Below, one piece after another: positions 1 to 10,870 of a stretch of DNA of 64,000 nucleotides. Source of the DNA: Xenorhabdus stockiae (GTDB lineage Bacteria; Pseudomonadota; Gammaproteobacteria; Enterobacterales; Enterobacteriaceae); NCBI RefSeq assembly GCF_002632825.1, contig NZ_NJAJ01000017.1:1-64000 (forward strand), in the 5' to 3' direction. Under the pieces are notes generated by a model. It searched no databases. It was not told the origin of the DNA and saw only the letters and a program-made list of their open reading frames with translations. The position numbers were made by a program, and so were the translations under genes. Each line of letters starts with the position of its first letter. Position 1 is the first letter of the stretch.

Positions 1-79
1 GACAAAACTGCGCCCACTGGGGGATGAAAAGACGACAAAAGTCGTCGACATCGCAGAAAATTTCAACTAACTTGTCCAT
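1..79 (-). CDS. IS982-family transposase, N-terminal fragment (partial)
   Basis: Only the first 26 codons are visible; the reading frame runs off the left edge. The peptide starts MDKLVEIFCDVDDFCRLFIP, which is the characteristic start of IS982-family DDE transposases. The start codon is the ATG reading leftward from position 79. Whether the rest of the gene is intact cannot be judged. Recognition rests on memory of the family N-terminus, not on a catalytic motif, since the DDE residues lie outside the window. Confidence 0.7.
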   Translation of the reverse strand, partial: MDKLVEIFCDVDDFCRLFIPQWAQFC

Positions 80-140
80 GGCCTGTTCCTCCCCGGAGTC
101 GTTTTAGGCTTTCACCAAAACTTTGCTCCTGGAACAGGCC
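1..140 (-). mobile_element. End of an IS982-type insertion sequence, cut by window edge
   Basis: The fragment holds the start of an IS982-family transposase and the DNA just upstream of it. A perfect 10-bp inverted repeat (GGCCTGTTCC at 80-89, GGAACAGGCC at 131-140) encloses the 41 bases directly upstream of the transposase start codon. The exact terminal inverted repeat and target duplication cannot be placed because the other end is outside the window. DNA to the right becomes A+T-rich intergenic sequence. Confidence 0.6.
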
Positions 141-592
141 TCTCGTCAATTTCTTATCCAGAATTCAGGTTAATTAATATTCCGGGTTAATTGTTTATAA
201 AAAATTGCATTATTATTTACAGACAAATTTCATGCACTCATTAAATAAGAAATAAGCATAATCAGTGATTAATAAATTAAATTACTCAACACTTATTAAA
301 AAACAGTCTGTATTGAAAACGCTGTAAAATGAAAAGTTATGTAAAAATAATTTAGATAAAATCAAAGAGTGCTTTAAAGTCAATATGGTATATTTGGCAG
401 ATTCATAACTACATTATAATGCTCAGATAGCCAGCTTTCTAGGGATCATCGATAATCACCTACTCATTAAAGTAGTAACTTTAGCGAGTAACTATAGATA
501 ACAAAGAGAAAATCTGAAAGATGATGAGTATATATTCAATAAAAAAGTGGTAGAATAGCGCCACTGCTTTTATTATTTTGGATTTATAACTA
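141..592. other. A+T-rich intergenic region with a candidate promoter
   Basis: This 450-base stretch between the IS end and the VirK-like gene is very A+T-rich and contains no convincing gene. It holds a possible sigma-70 promoter, TTGGCA (394-399) and a consensus TATAAT (415-420) with a short 15-base spacer, about 170 bases before the next start codon. A second -10-like TAGAAT lies at about 553, closer to the gene. I see no clear PhoP box. Confidence 0.4.
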
Positions 593-1537
593 ATGAAGTA
601 TCTACAACAATCTGAAACTAAAACGTATTCAGGCATAAAACTGTTTACCGACCTTGTCGGGAAACGTATTACACCAGGGCTACACTGGCATTCCTCGAGC
701 AATCGGGCGAAATTTGCTTTACGCAGTTTTTTTACACCAGTTTCTACATTTAAACTATTGGACAGAATTGCCAGCACACCTATTTATCAGGATATTTTAA
801 AAAAACAACCGAGTTTGCCCTGTAAACCACATCGTCCATATTTGAGTATTAACTTCAAACGAAACCAGATTGTTCATGCAATTAGTGAGCATTATGAAAT
901 TTTATTTCAACAGCTTACTCCAACTGTTATTGATAAAATATTTAATACTGATGCTTATTTATTGGCAACTATTCAGGGAAAAAACGAGTCGTTCAATATA
1001 TATATAGACTCTTTAGATAATCTGAATAAAGAAGGTGAACTATCTTTATATATGACTACAGAAGATAATGTCATTCTGGCAAAATGTGCATTCACTTTAT
1101 TAAAAGTAAATGGCAAGCAAACATTATTTATCGGAGTATTACAAGGCCCAGCTAAAGGGGATAATTCTCTGGATATTATCCGTAATGCAACAAAAGAGTG
1201 TCATGGTTTATTCCCTAAACGTTTATTGCTCGAATCTATTTGCCGTTTTGCTGAACATACCAACTGTGAGCAGATCTTAGCCGTCAGCAACGAAACTCAT
1301 ATCTATCGCAGTATCCGTTATTGGCATAAGAAAAAACACCTGATGGTGGCTGACTATAATGCGTTTTGGGAATCTCTGAGTGGTTCCAGAAAAGATAACA
1401 ATGATTTTCATCTGCCATCAATCATTGAAAGAAAACCATTGGATGAGATCCCCAGTAAAAAGCGCTCAGAATATCGTCGCCGTTATCAGTTACTGGATGA
1501 TTTGGAGAGCCATATTAAAAGCGCTCTCACCCGTTAA
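593..1537 (+). CDS. VirK/YbjX family (DUF535) protein
   Basis: A 314-residue cytoplasmic protein of the VirK/YbjX (DUF535) family. Visible family landmarks include LFIGVLQGPAKGDN near residue 180, the stretch around HGLFPKRLLLE near 205, and the C-terminal segment with a GSRKDNNDFHLP motif followed by a basic RRRYQLLDDL tail. Relatives in Salmonella and Shigella are linked to PhoP-controlled envelope changes, antimicrobial-peptide resistance or virulence-protein localisation, but the biochemical activity is unknown. It is a single-gene unit between the IS remnant and a convergent acetyltransferase. The ATG at 593 follows a very A+T-rich leader with only a weak ribosome binding site. Confidence 0.85.
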   Translation: MKYLQQSETKTYSGIKLFTDLVGKRITPGLHWHSSSNRAKFALRSFFTPVSTFKLLDRIASTPIYQDILKKQPSLPCKPHRPYLSINFKRNQIVHAISEHYEILFQQLTPTVIDKIFNTDAYLLATIQGKNESFNIYIDSLDNLNKEGELSLYMTTEDNVILAKCAFTLLKVNGKQTLFIGVLQGPAKGDNSLDIIRNATKECHGLFPKRLLLESICRFAEHTNCEQILAVSNETHIYRSIRYWHKKKHLMVADYNAFWESLSGSRKDNNDFHLPSIIERKPLDEIPSKKRSEYRRRYQLLDDLESHIKSALTR

Positions 1538-1573
1538 TAATCATCACAAAAAACGAGTTTTCTGATACGACAT

Positions 1574-2173
1574 TCAGCGAGGCTTCGCCATTAACCATGT
1601 AAGATGCGTTTTTATGGCAGGCCATTCGCTGAGTACTATACTGTATACGCAAGTATCCCTAATTGTGCCATTTTTTGCCCGTAAGTGATTGCGCAAAATA
1701 CCATCCAGCTTTGCCCCCAAGCGTTCAATTGCTCTGCGACTCTGCTGATTCAGAAAATGAGTGCGTATCTCCACAGCAACACAACCGAGTTTTTCAAACG
1801 CGTACTCCATTAACAGGTATTTTGTTTCTGTATTAATAGGCGTGCGTTGCGCTGATTTAGCATACCAGGTCGAACCAATCTCCAATCTGGGAAGCGTGGC
1901 ATCAATATTCATATAGGATGTCATACCTACTGCCACATTCCTTTGATTATCAATAACAGCAAAAGGGAGCATTTTTCCCTGCGCATGTAGGCCCAGACGG
2001 CGTTCAATTTCAGCTTTCAAACCATCCGGAGCAGGTACATTGGCGCACCACAACTGATGTAATTGACCATCTTCAATAGCGTTGACGAACTCATCATGCC
2101 TTTCCTGCGTCAAAGGTACTAAAGTGACATGTTTTCCTGTTAAAGTGACTTGTTCAGTTATGTTTTGCATCAT
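1574..2173 (-). CDS. GNAT-family N-acetyltransferase (RimJ/RimL-like)
   Basis: A 199-residue GNAT acetyltransferase, expected to transfer acetyl from acetyl-CoA to an amine, either a protein N-terminus or a small molecule. The order is typical of the RimJ/RimL branch: an N-terminal LTGKHVTLVPLT strand, a central segment with YMNIDATLPRLEIGSTWY, and a C-terminal FLNQQSRRAIERLGAKLDG block containing the N-x-x-S-R-R-A-I-E-R-L-G-A signature that contacts CoA. The substrate cannot be predicted. AAGGAT lies 6 bases before the first of two adjacent ATG codons. It converges on the VirK-like gene and is probably monocistronic. Confidence 0.85.
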   Translation of the reverse strand: MMQNITEQVTLTGKHVTLVPLTQERHDEFVNAIEDGQLHQLWCANVPAPDGLKAEIERRLGLHAQGKMLPFAVIDNQRNVAVGMTSYMNIDATLPRLEIGSTWYAKSAQRTPINTETKYLLMEYAFEKLGCVAVEIRTHFLNQQSRRAIERLGAKLDGILRNHLRAKNGTIRDTCVYSIVLSEWPAIKTHLTWLMAKPR

Positions 2174-2465
2174 ATTGTTATCCTTGGATATTTTTACTTT
2201 TTACTGCTATGCACTATTTTTAAAGACAACCTATAAACAAGGCTGATTTTTACCGGCGGCAGGGTAACTGAAAAAATCCTCATTATCTTAAATGAAAGTT
2301 AAATAAATATTACATTCATGTGAAGTTTTTTTGTGGGATTTATTCAAAATGAAATTTTATTTAACTAAATCTTCAAACCCATTGAGTAAGATGATTTCAT
2401 GATATCTGTCACAATCAATTAACAAAGTGATTCCAATCAGACTGGAACCGTCTAAATTTGTACCA

Positions 2466-2479
2466 ATCTCATCCGACCA

Positions 2480-2482
<3 letters not shown>
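2466..2482 (-). promoter_or_regulatory. Candidate FadR operator upstream of fadH
   Basis: Read on the minus strand, AAGTGGTCGGATGAGAT shares the TGGTCGGA core of the FadR operator (consensus about AACTGGTCNGACCTGTT). It lies 70 bases before fadH, a gene of fatty-acid degradation that FadR represses in E. coli. The right half-site is degenerate, so this is an inference. Confidence 0.35.
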
Positions 2483-4574
<2,092 letters not shown>

Positions 4575-4632
4575 TGCAGAACGCAGAACTTAGTGCAGAA
4601 GTGAAAAGTTAATACAGATAAAGAGCGGATAG

Positions 4633-4669
4633 AAGAGTGACAATAAACCTACCGCTTATTGTCACTCTT
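4633..4669. terminator. 14-bp stem-loop between convergent fadH and sstT
   Basis: Perfect arms AAGAGTGACAATAA (4633-4646) and TTATTGTCACTCTT (4656-4669) with a 9-base loop lie between the two convergent stop codons. There is no long U-run on either side, so it may act as a bidirectional terminator or a 3'-end stabiliser. Confidence 0.5.
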
Positions 4670-4680
4670 GCTGTTTATCA

Positions 4681-5925
4681 TTAGCGCCGGGCTAACTCTT
4701 CAGGCACCCGTTTTGCGTCTTCAGCCTGACAGGCTGCGGCAGTAAACAATACATCTGTTGAGGAATTCAGGGCGGTTTCAGCCGAATCCTGCAATACACC
4801 AATAATTAAACCTACCGCAACAACCTGCATGGAGATCTCATTGGAGATACCGAACATACTGCACGCCAGAGGGATTAATAATAATGATCCACCTGCTATC
4901 CCCGATGCTCCACATGCTGCAATTGCTGAAACCACACTCAATAGTATCGCCGTTGGAATATCAACAGATATACCCAGTGTATTTACCGCTGCCAACGTCA
5001 ATACCGTGATGGTCACCGCAGCACCAGTCATATTGATCGTTGCTCCCAACGGAATTGAGACTGAATAAGTATCTTCATCCAGATTCATACGGCGGCACAT
5101 TGCCATGTTAACCGGAATATTGGCAGCAGAACTGCGGGTAAAGAAAGCGGTCACACCACTTTCACGCAGGCAGTCAAAAACCAGTGGGTAAGGGTTGCGA
5201 CGTATTTTCCAATATACAATTAATGGGTTAACAACCAGTACAACAACAATCATACAGCTCAGAAGTACAACCAATAGATGTCCATAACCGAGCAATGTAT
5301 CAAAGCCTGTTGTGGCAATAGTGGAAGCAACCAGACCAAAAATCCCGAGAGGAGCCAGACGAATAACAACACGAACAACCTGAGTCACCGCTTCAGCCAA
5401 ATCCTGAACCACTGATTTAGTTGATTCCTTCGCGTGGCGTAATGCGATACCCAACCCGATTGACCATGCCAGAATACCAACGTAATTCCCTTTTAATATC
5501 GCATCAATCGGGTTAGCAACCACATTGAGCAATACTCCCTTCAATACTTCAACGATATTATCCGGTGGTGACATTTGAGCATCATTAGTCACCAGTATTA
5601 ATGTTGATGGGAATAAAATACTGCCGATCACAGCGACAACAGCAGCAAGGAAGGTTCCCATAATATAGAGAACGACAATCGGTCGGATATTAGTTTTCTG
5701 GCCTTTCTTATGGTTCGCAATAGAAGACATAACCAGAACCCACACCAGAATCGGTGCAACCGCTTTCAAAGCACCGACAAAGAGCTCGCCTAATAAGCTG
5801 GTTGATTGAGCAGCAGAAGGCGCTACCCATGCCAGTAATACCCCTGCAATTAATCCAATAATAATTTGTGTGACTAGGCTTCCCTGTACAATATATTGCA
5901 CAAAGCCTTTTTGTTGTTTTTCCAT
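4681..5925 (-). CDS. sstT: Sodium:serine/threonine symporter
   Basis: SstT is an inner-membrane symporter of the dicarboxylate/amino acid:cation symporter family that takes up serine and threonine with sodium. The 414 residues match E. coli SstT (414). Multiple hydrophobic segments are clear, as are family motifs: [15 protein letters not shown] (substrate-binding hairpin), [16 protein letters not shown] (helix 7 region) and a late [18 protein letters not shown] block. The start ATG at 5925 follows a GGATAGGCT leader. Downstream it converges on fadH; upstream it faces a large non-coding region that must contain its promoter. Confidence 0.96.
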   Translation of the reverse strand: MEKQQKGFVQYIVQGSLVTQIIIGLIAGVLLAWVAPSAAQSTSLLGELFVGALKAVAPILVWVLVMSSIANHKKGQKTNIRPIVVLYIMGTFLAAVVAVIGSILFPSTLILVTNDAQMSPPDNIVEVLKGVLLNVVANPIDAILKGNYVGILAWSIGLGIALRHAKESTKSVVQDLAEAVTQVVRVVIRLAPLGIFGLVASTIATTGFDTLLGYGHLLVVLLSCMIVVVLVVNPLIVYWKIRRNPYPLVFDCLRESGVTAFFTRSSAANIPVNMAMCRRMNLDEDTYSVSIPLGATINMTGAAVTITVLTLAAVNTLGISVDIPTAILLSVVSAIAACGASGIAGGSLLLIPLACSMFGISNEISMQVVAVGLIIGVLQDSAETALNSSTDVLFTAAACQAEDAKRVPEELARR

Positions 5926-6608
5926 AGCCTATCCATTTGATATTTTGGCTTAATCAGCCTGTTGGTTTTGTGTTTGCTTTTCCAGTAGTAGGAAAGTTCA
6001 TAAAACTGAAAATAATAATTAATAAAAATATACAACCAACTCAACAAGTGATAACAAAATAGTCACATTTGTGTGATCCATTCTACACATTTCCTATTTC
6101 ATCAGGCATCCCTGAAATCTCAAAAGGAATAAAGATTAGTATTTGTATTTTATAATCAAATAGTTATATGAATTACCCGCTTTGGCGATAGTCACCATAA
6201 TCGGCATTATCTCCAATATTATTTATGGATTTTTTTTACTATGTGATGATAAAACGAAGTTTTTCTGGCTGGAAAAGACAGAAATACAGCCATACAACAG
6301 GGAAAATCAGAAAACAGAGTTATTTTATGCAAACTTCGTAACTGAATTAATTAATTGATATCTCTGGACGATGTTACTTTTATTTTCATACAAATGTTCA
6401 ATTGCTCACCAAAATTTTCTGTTTCACTACTGATGATTTTGTTAGAGTGTCCCTGTCATTTATTCATGCCATTTGAAAGGAGTTTGAAGGCTCATAATTG
6501 TCAATCCGTATATAACTTTTTGTATATTATGATTATTTAATAGTAAAAAATCATAAATACACCATAAAAGTAAGATGTAATCCTTAACCCGTGTTTTAGG
6601 AACATTTG
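5926..6608. other. Large divergent intergenic region between sstT and yqjA
   Basis: About 680 bases without a convincing gene. In E. coli the ygj/ux and exu genes lie between these neighbours, so this may be a scar of lost genes. A weak CRP-like arrangement (TGTGA at 6072-6076, ACACA at 6085-6089) lies about 150 bases before sstT. The remainder is A+T-rich; a 61-codon open frame at 6355-6540 has no ribosome site or family resemblance. Confidence 0.45.
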
Positions 6609-7277
6609 ATGGAAATTGTAACAGACCTTATTTATGCACTTTGGCACCAAGATTACGCAACACTATCTAACCCCTCATTAGTTTGGGTCATTTACCTTCT
6701 GCTATTCACAATCCTGTTTCTGGAAAATGGGGTGTTACCTGCGGCATTTTTGCCCGGCGATAGTTTACTGATATTAGTTGGCGTTCTGGTTGCTCAGGAT
6801 ACAATGGATTTTTCCATTACATTAATTGTTCTTACCGCGGGTGCAAGTCTCGGTTGTTGGGTTGGCTATCTTCAGGGACGCTGGCTGGGGAACACAAAAT
6901 TAGTGCAGGGATGGCTGTCCCATCTTCCTCCCCATTATCATCAACGTGCCCATAATCTCTTCCATCGTCATGGCTTGTCAGCACTGCTCATCGGCCGTTT
7001 CATTGCTTTTGTCAGAACATTATTACCCACACTGGCAGGCCTTGCCGGACTGAATAATACACGTTTTCAGATATTCAATTGGCTCAGTGGTTTCCTATGG
7101 GTCATTATCCTGATGACTCTGGGCTATGCTCTCGGTAAAAGCCCCCTATTCCGCGAGTATGAACACTATCTGATGAACTTTCTGGTGCTATTGCCTGTAG
7201 GTCTGTTACTGATCGGTTTAATTGGTAGCCTGACGTTTATCTGGCGCAAAAAACGCACAAATAATTCTCCACAATAA
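6609..7277 (+). CDS. yqjA: DedA-family inner membrane protein YqjA
   Basis: YqjA belongs to the DedA/Tvp38 family of polytopic inner-membrane proteins needed for envelope integrity, proton-dependent pH homeostasis and, with YghB, cell division; members act in recycling undecaprenyl phosphate or related lipids. The 222-residue protein has the family motif FLPGDSLL (near residue 50), GRFIAFVRTLLPTLAG (near 135, with the conserved arginines) and several membrane helices, ending in a basic RRKKRTNN-like tail. An upstream TTG (6606) is in frame, but the ATG at 6609 fits E. coli YqjA. In E. coli mzrA follows it; no mzrA is seen here. Confidence 0.93.
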   Translation: MEIVTDLIYALWHQDYATLSNPSLVWVIYLLLFTILFLENGVLPAAFLPGDSLLILVGVLVAQDTMDFSITLIVLTAGASLGCWVGYLQGRWLGNTKLVQGWLSHLPPHYHQRAHNLFHRHGLSALLIGRFIAFVRTLLPTLAGLAGLNNTRFQIFNWLSGFLWVIILMTLGYALGKSPLFREYEHYLMNFLVLLPVGLLLIGLIGSLTFIWRKKRTNNSPQ

Positions 7278-7467
7278 TTCTCCCTCTTTATTTCCCCTGT
7301 AGCATTGCGGATAACCATGTTGCAGGGGTTTGAGCACCAATTCCTGCTATGTATTTAGGATTAATCTGTCGCATCATGTGATAATTTTTCACCATCTTGC
7401 CTTTAAACTCCTTATAAAAACGTCTATGGTAGAAATTCATTCACCGTATATATACGAGGAGAGTTCC

Positions 7468-7773
7468 ATGCCACAGAAAAAAAACTCTGACGAATTACGT
7501 GCTGAATTACAGTCCCTTGCAGATACTCTGGAGGAAGTTCTCAACAGCTCCGGTGAACAATCCAAAGCAGAACTGGAGAAAATTCGCAATAAAGCAGAGA
7601 AGATGTTGAAAGATGCCCGCACTGTTATCAGTGATGCCGGCGATAAACTCACAGACCAGACCAAAGAAATAGCCGGTCGTGCAGATAATTATGTCCGCGA
7701 TAATCCCTGGACCGGTGTGGGTATTGGTGCAGCAGTAGGTATCGTACTGGGTGTATTACTGGCAAGACGCTAA
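7468..7773 (+). CDS. yqjD: YqjD-like ribosome-associated inner membrane protein (DUF883)
   Basis: A 101-residue protein of the ElaB/YqjD (DUF883) family; in E. coli YqjD is a stationary-phase, tail-anchored protein that binds ribosomes through its N-terminal part. The sequence shows a charged helical region (residues 10-75, coiled-coil-like) and a C-terminal membrane anchor with the glycine-rich GVGIGAAVGIVLGVLLARR end. ATG 7468 follows GAGGAGAG and gives exactly the E. coli length; a longer in-frame reading from 7330 lacks a ribosome site. It heads the yqjD-yqjE-yqjK set with 1 base before yqjE. A CTATGGT element at about 7424 resembles a sigma-S -10 region. Confidence 0.92.
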   Translation: MPQKKNSDELRAELQSLADTLEEVLNSSGEQSKAELEKIRNKAEKMLKDARTVISDAGDKLTDQTKEIAGRADNYVRDNPWTGVGIGAAVGIVLGVLLARR

Positions 7774-7774
7774 T

Positions 7775-8173
7775 ATGACGCAATTACCCCATTCACAAGG
7801 CCCGGGGAGAGGAATATTTAATACCTTACGGCGAGTAGCAACTCTGATTGTCGGCATGGTTGAAACCCGAGTTCAGCTTGCAGCACTTGAGCTGGAAGAG
7901 GGAGCCGCCACGCTGGTGAAATTATTGTTGCTGGTAGGGTTCACGCTGTTATTCGCAGCCCTTGGCATAACATGTTTGTTGATACTGGTTTTTCTGGCCG
8001 TTGATCCGCTCTACCAGATTACTATTATCGCTATTGCCGCAGGAACCTTGCTGCTTCTCGCCGTGCTTGGCACGATTTGGACTATCAGAAAATCCCGCCA
8101 TCTGGCTTTTTTCAATGCTACCCGAGAGCAACTCAGAATCGATCGCAATATGTTGGAAAATGACCATGAATAA
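7775..8173 (+). CDS. yqjE: YqjE family inner membrane protein
   Basis: A 132-residue member of the YqjE (Phage_holin_3_6/DUF1469-like) family, located beside yqjD as in E. coli. An amphipathic N-terminus with TLIVGMVETRVQLAALELEE precedes two hydrophobic helices (about residues 45-70 and 78-102), followed by a short basic C-terminus. Function is unknown; the fixed gene order with yqjD suggests a shared role at the inner membrane in stationary phase. The ATG at 7775 begins 1 base after the yqjD stop, and its 3' end overlaps yqjK by 8 bases, indicating translational coupling. Confidence 0.9.
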   Translation: MTQLPHSQGPGRGIFNTLRRVATLIVGMVETRVQLAALELEEGAATLVKLLLLVGFTLLFAALGITCLLILVFLAVDPLYQITIIAIAAGTLLLLAVLGTIWTIRKSRHLAFFNATREQLRIDRNMLENDHE

Positions 8174-8459
8174 GTCGCGACGCCTGCAACGAGAACAGCG
8201 CAAGCAGGCATTACTGCAACAAATCCAGCTACAGCGTCAGTCTCTTTCAGAGCATGGTCAACAATGGCTCGCCCTTACCCGCACTTACGATCATAGCTGG
8301 CAGACACTGCTCTCTTTCAAGCCTTATTTTGCGGTCGGCAGTGGTATATTACTGCTTTATGGCATCCGCCATCCTAAAAAGCTTTATCGTTGGTCGCTCC
8401 GCATGCTTGGGATCTGGAAACTCATTGATACTACCCGCAATATCTTTAACAGCCGTTAA
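8166..8459 (+). CDS. yqjK: YqjK-like family protein
   Basis: A 97-residue basic protein of the YqjK family. The N-terminal third is a charged helix (RRLQREQRKQALLQQIQLQR); a central YDHSWQTLLSFKPY block leads into a short hydrophobic stretch (GSGILLLYGI) and the conserved IRHPKKLYRW motif. The family occurs almost only downstream of yqjE, and no biochemical role is known. The ATG at 8166 overlaps the end of yqjE by 8 bases. The operon probably ends here, since yqjF starts 196 bases later after an A+T-rich spacer. Confidence 0.88.
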   Translation: MNKSRRLQREQRKQALLQQIQLQRQSLSEHGQQWLALTRTYDHSWQTLLSFKPYFAVGSGILLLYGIRHPKKLYRWSLRMLGIWKLIDTTRNIFNSR

Positions 8460-8655
8460 TATTTTCTACCGGATTATTCTTTTTCAAATCTCTTTACGTA
8501 TATTGAGGTATTCCTTCAAAAAAATTGCATTAAATTGTTAATATTCCTTACTATCAACCAGTAACACCTCTCCTTAGAATACCCTCCATCAACAAATACC
8601 ATCAATAAATGATGAGCTTAATTGTGCTTTTTAGAACACACGCCTGGAGACGTTC

Positions 8656-9051
8656 ATGAAAAAATTTGAAGATAGTGGTTTATTAGTCGCACGTATTTTA
8701 ATTTCAGTCCTGTTCATTATTGCAGGCTATGGGAAGTTAGGGAGTGCTTATGCAGGCACACAAGAATTCATGGAAGCAATGCACGTGCCCGGAATTTTAC
8801 TGCCACTCACTATCTTACTTGAACTCGGCGGTGGCCTCGCTGTGCTGTTCGGATTGTTTACCCGTACGACAGCCGTATTCACTTTTATTTTCTGTATCCT
8901 GACCGCACTGCTGTTCCACTATGATTTTTCAGACGATATGAACCAGACGATGTTCCTGAAAAACTTCTCTATCGGTGCAGGTTATCTGTTGCTGGCAATG
9001 ATGGGACCGGGCAAATTCAGTATTGACCGCTTGCTGAAAAAGAACTGGTAA
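8656..9051 (+). CDS. yqjF: DoxX-family inner membrane protein YqjF
   Basis: A 131-residue DoxX-family integral membrane protein with four predicted helices. Family features are an N-terminal GLLVARILISVLFIIAGYGK segment, the LLELGGGLAVLFGLFTR block near residue 60, and FHYDFSD near 95. Some DoxX proteins act in thiol or sulfur oxidation; YqjF was linked to nitro-aromatic sensing because its promoter responds to dinitrotoluene products through YhaJ in E. coli. Here yhaJ lies just downstream in opposite orientation, which supports the same regulatory link. Start ATG has GGAG 9 bases upstream. Confidence 0.92.
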   Translation: MKKFEDSGLLVARILISVLFIIAGYGKLGSAYAGTQEFMEAMHVPGILLPLTILLELGGGLAVLFGLFTRTTAVFTFIFCILTALLFHYDFSDDMNQTMFLKNFSIGAGYLLLAMMGPGKFSIDRLLKKNW

Positions 9052-9072
9052 TTACCTCCTGCCATAAACAGC

Positions 9073-9097
9073 AAAGCCCCTCACTCAGGGGCTTTTT
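9073..9097 (+). terminator. Rho-independent terminator after yqjF
   Basis: AAAGCCCC / GGGGCTTTTT arms around a 7-base loop, followed by a T-run, lie 22 bases after the yqjF stop and just before the yhaJ stop codon on the other strand. The complementary A-run lets it serve yhaJ as well. Confidence 0.85.
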
Positions 9098-9105
9098 GAT
9101 AATGG

Positions 9106-9996
9106 CTACTTGAATAATTTAGGAATTTCCCGCAGGCACCACGCCTTGGCTTCTCCCATCCGGTCACGCCGCCATGCCATAATAATGTTAGTTTCATGGA
9201 TATATTCCGAACCAACAACCCGCAGACGACCTTCTGCAATATCTTTTTCCACCATCGGATAGGGCATTGTTGCGACCCCCAGACCGGCCAACAGCGCCCG
9301 CCGTTTATTTTCCAGTGAACTGACCGTTAACCGGGGTTGCTTATCCAGTAGCTGAACTGTCAGCACCGGGCGTTCTCTTGCCGTATCAGCTACCGCTATC
9401 CCGCGGTATTTAACCCGCGTAGCATCGGATAAAGGTTCCGGCTCATTGTGGATAGGATGATCCACACTGGCAACGTAAACATTTTTGATGGAGTAAAGAG
9501 GGCGTGAGTTGATCTCTGCTGATGCCCTGAAATGAAGATCTGGCGCAATCACAATATCTGCATAGCCAGTTTCCAGACGCTCCCAAGCACCTGCCAGCAC
9601 TTCTGTGACCAATGAAAGCTGAGTATTCGATTTATTCGCCAGCTTGTCCACAAGGGGAAAGAGTGACTCAACCGGAAACAAGGCTTCACAGACGATAAAT
9701 AAATGGGTTTCCCAGCCACGGGCAAGTGCCTGTGCATCTGTGGTGAGCTTATCTGCGGCTTCAAGCAGTACCCTGCCCCTATCAAGCAACATTCGGCCAA
9801 CATTGGTAAATTTTGTGCGATGTCCGGAGCGGTCAAACAGCACAACATCCAGCTCTTCTTCCAGTTTCTGCATGGTATAACTTAATGCAGAAGGTACTCT
9901 TCCCAACTCATCCGCTGCGGCCGCAAAACTTCCTCGACGTTCTATTGCATCCATAACCCGCAGGGATTCCAGTGTTAACGCTCGTTCTTTACCCAT
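9106..9996 (-). CDS. yhaJ: LysR-type regulator YhaJ
   Basis: A 296-residue LysR-type transcription factor almost identical in its first 100 residues to E. coli YhaJ. The winged helix-turn-helix occupies residues 5-65 (FAAAADELGRVPSALSYTMQ as recognition region), followed by a linker and the two-lobed effector domain; RGIAVADTARERPVLTVQLL in the effector domain is also conserved. In E. coli it activates yqjF and responds to dinitrotoluene degradation products, and it influences virulence in pathogenic strains. It is divergent from yhaK, and the 127 bases between the two probably contain its operator. Confidence 0.95.
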   Translation of the reverse strand: MGKERALTLESLRVMDAIERRGSFAAAADELGRVPSALSYTMQKLEEELDVVLFDRSGHRTKFTNVGRMLLDRGRVLLEAADKLTTDAQALARGWETHLFIVCEALFPVESLFPLVDKLANKSNTQLSLVTEVLAGAWERLETGYADIVIAPDLHFRASAEINSRPLYSIKNVYVASVDHPIHNEPEPLSDATRVKYRGIAVADTARERPVLTVQLLDKQPRLTVSSLENKRRALLAGLGVATMPYPMVEKDIAEGRLRVVGSEYIHETNIIMAWRRDRMGEAKAWCLREIPKLFK

Positions 9997-10123
9997 ATAT
10001 GTCCGTTACCCATAATTTCTCAATCAGTAAATTTGAATATAGGGAGCAGATTAACTGGCTAACATTTCAACGTCCAGATAATTAAGATTGAGACTGACAG
10101 TGTGTGGCAAGGAGAACATACTT

Positions 10124-10846
10124 ATGATAATAACCAGAACAGCAAATCAGTGTGGAAAAGCCGACTACGGTTGGTTAAAAGCTAAGTATACTTTTTCATT
10201 CGGTCACTATTTTGACCCAAATTTTTTGAACTACGGGGCACTACGAGTACTTAATCAGGAAATACTTGCCCCACAAACAGAACTCAAGCCAAAGGCTTAT
10301 CCTCATGTCGATATCCTGAATATTATTCTACAGGGTGAAGCGGAATACCGTGATAGTGCAGGAAACTACATTCAGGCTCATCAGGGAGACTGTCTGCTAT
10401 TTTCCACGCGTCAGGATCTACGCTACAGCGAGCATAATCTCAGTAAGAAAAAATCGCTGCATCGCCTGCAAATCTGGCTTGATGCCAAGCCACATCAGGC
10501 TCCGCAACCGGTACAGTGCAGGAGGCTGTCAGCTCAGCCATTAACATTACTCGCTTCACCTGCTTCCGGAAAAAACAGCATGCACCTGCGCCAATCAGCG
10601 TGGATAAGCTACCTTATGCTACAAGCTGGTGAGTCTCATAACGTACCGTTACAGGGGAAACGTGCCTACCTACAATCAGTTAGCGGTAATGCTGAAATTC
10701 ATACTGACAGAAAATCTGGCACAGCAACTCATGCCAATATCAGGTGTGGAGATGGGGTATTTATTCAGGATGAAACACAACTGAACCTGCGAGCAACTTC
10801 TGCATTTCAGGGGCTGCTGATCGATTTGGGAAACCAATCACCCTGA
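10124..10846 (+). CDS. yhaK: Pirin-family protein YhaK
   Basis: A 240-residue bicupin of the pirin family. The N-terminal cupin shows FSFGHYFDPNFLNYGALRVL, followed by YPHVDILNIILQGEAEYRDS, closely matching E. coli YhaK (233 residues), a cytoplasmic protein reported as a marker of reactive-oxygen and nitrosative stress that may lack a bound metal. The C-terminal cupin is more diverged. ATG 10124 has GGAG 9 bases upstream; a longer reading from 10088 lacks such a site. It is transcribed divergently from yhaJ, so YhaJ is the likely regulator. Confidence 0.92.
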   Translation: MIITRTANQCGKADYGWLKAKYTFSFGHYFDPNFLNYGALRVLNQEILAPQTELKPKAYPHVDILNIILQGEAEYRDSAGNYIQAHQGDCLLFSTRQDLRYSEHNLSKKKSLHRLQIWLDAKPHQAPQPVQCRRLSAQPLTLLASPASGKNSMHLRQSAWISYLMLQAGESHNVPLQGKRAYLQSVSGNAEIHTDRKSGTATHANIRCGDGVFIQDETQLNLRATSAFQGLLIDLGNQSP

Positions 10847-10870
10847 CCCGCTTTCTGATTAATATCCTGA

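Noticed and set aside
481-777. 98-codon minus-strand frame overlapping the VirK-like gene start
   Set aside because: It is antisense to a well-supported gene and shows no domain.
6070-6092. CRP site upstream of sstT
   Set aside because: The half-sites TGTGA and ACACA have wrong spacing for a strong CRP operator; kept only as a remark in the intergenic entry.
6355-6540. Possible 61-residue protein between sstT and yqjA
   Set aside because: No ribosome binding site, composition like random A+T-rich DNA, no recognisable domain.
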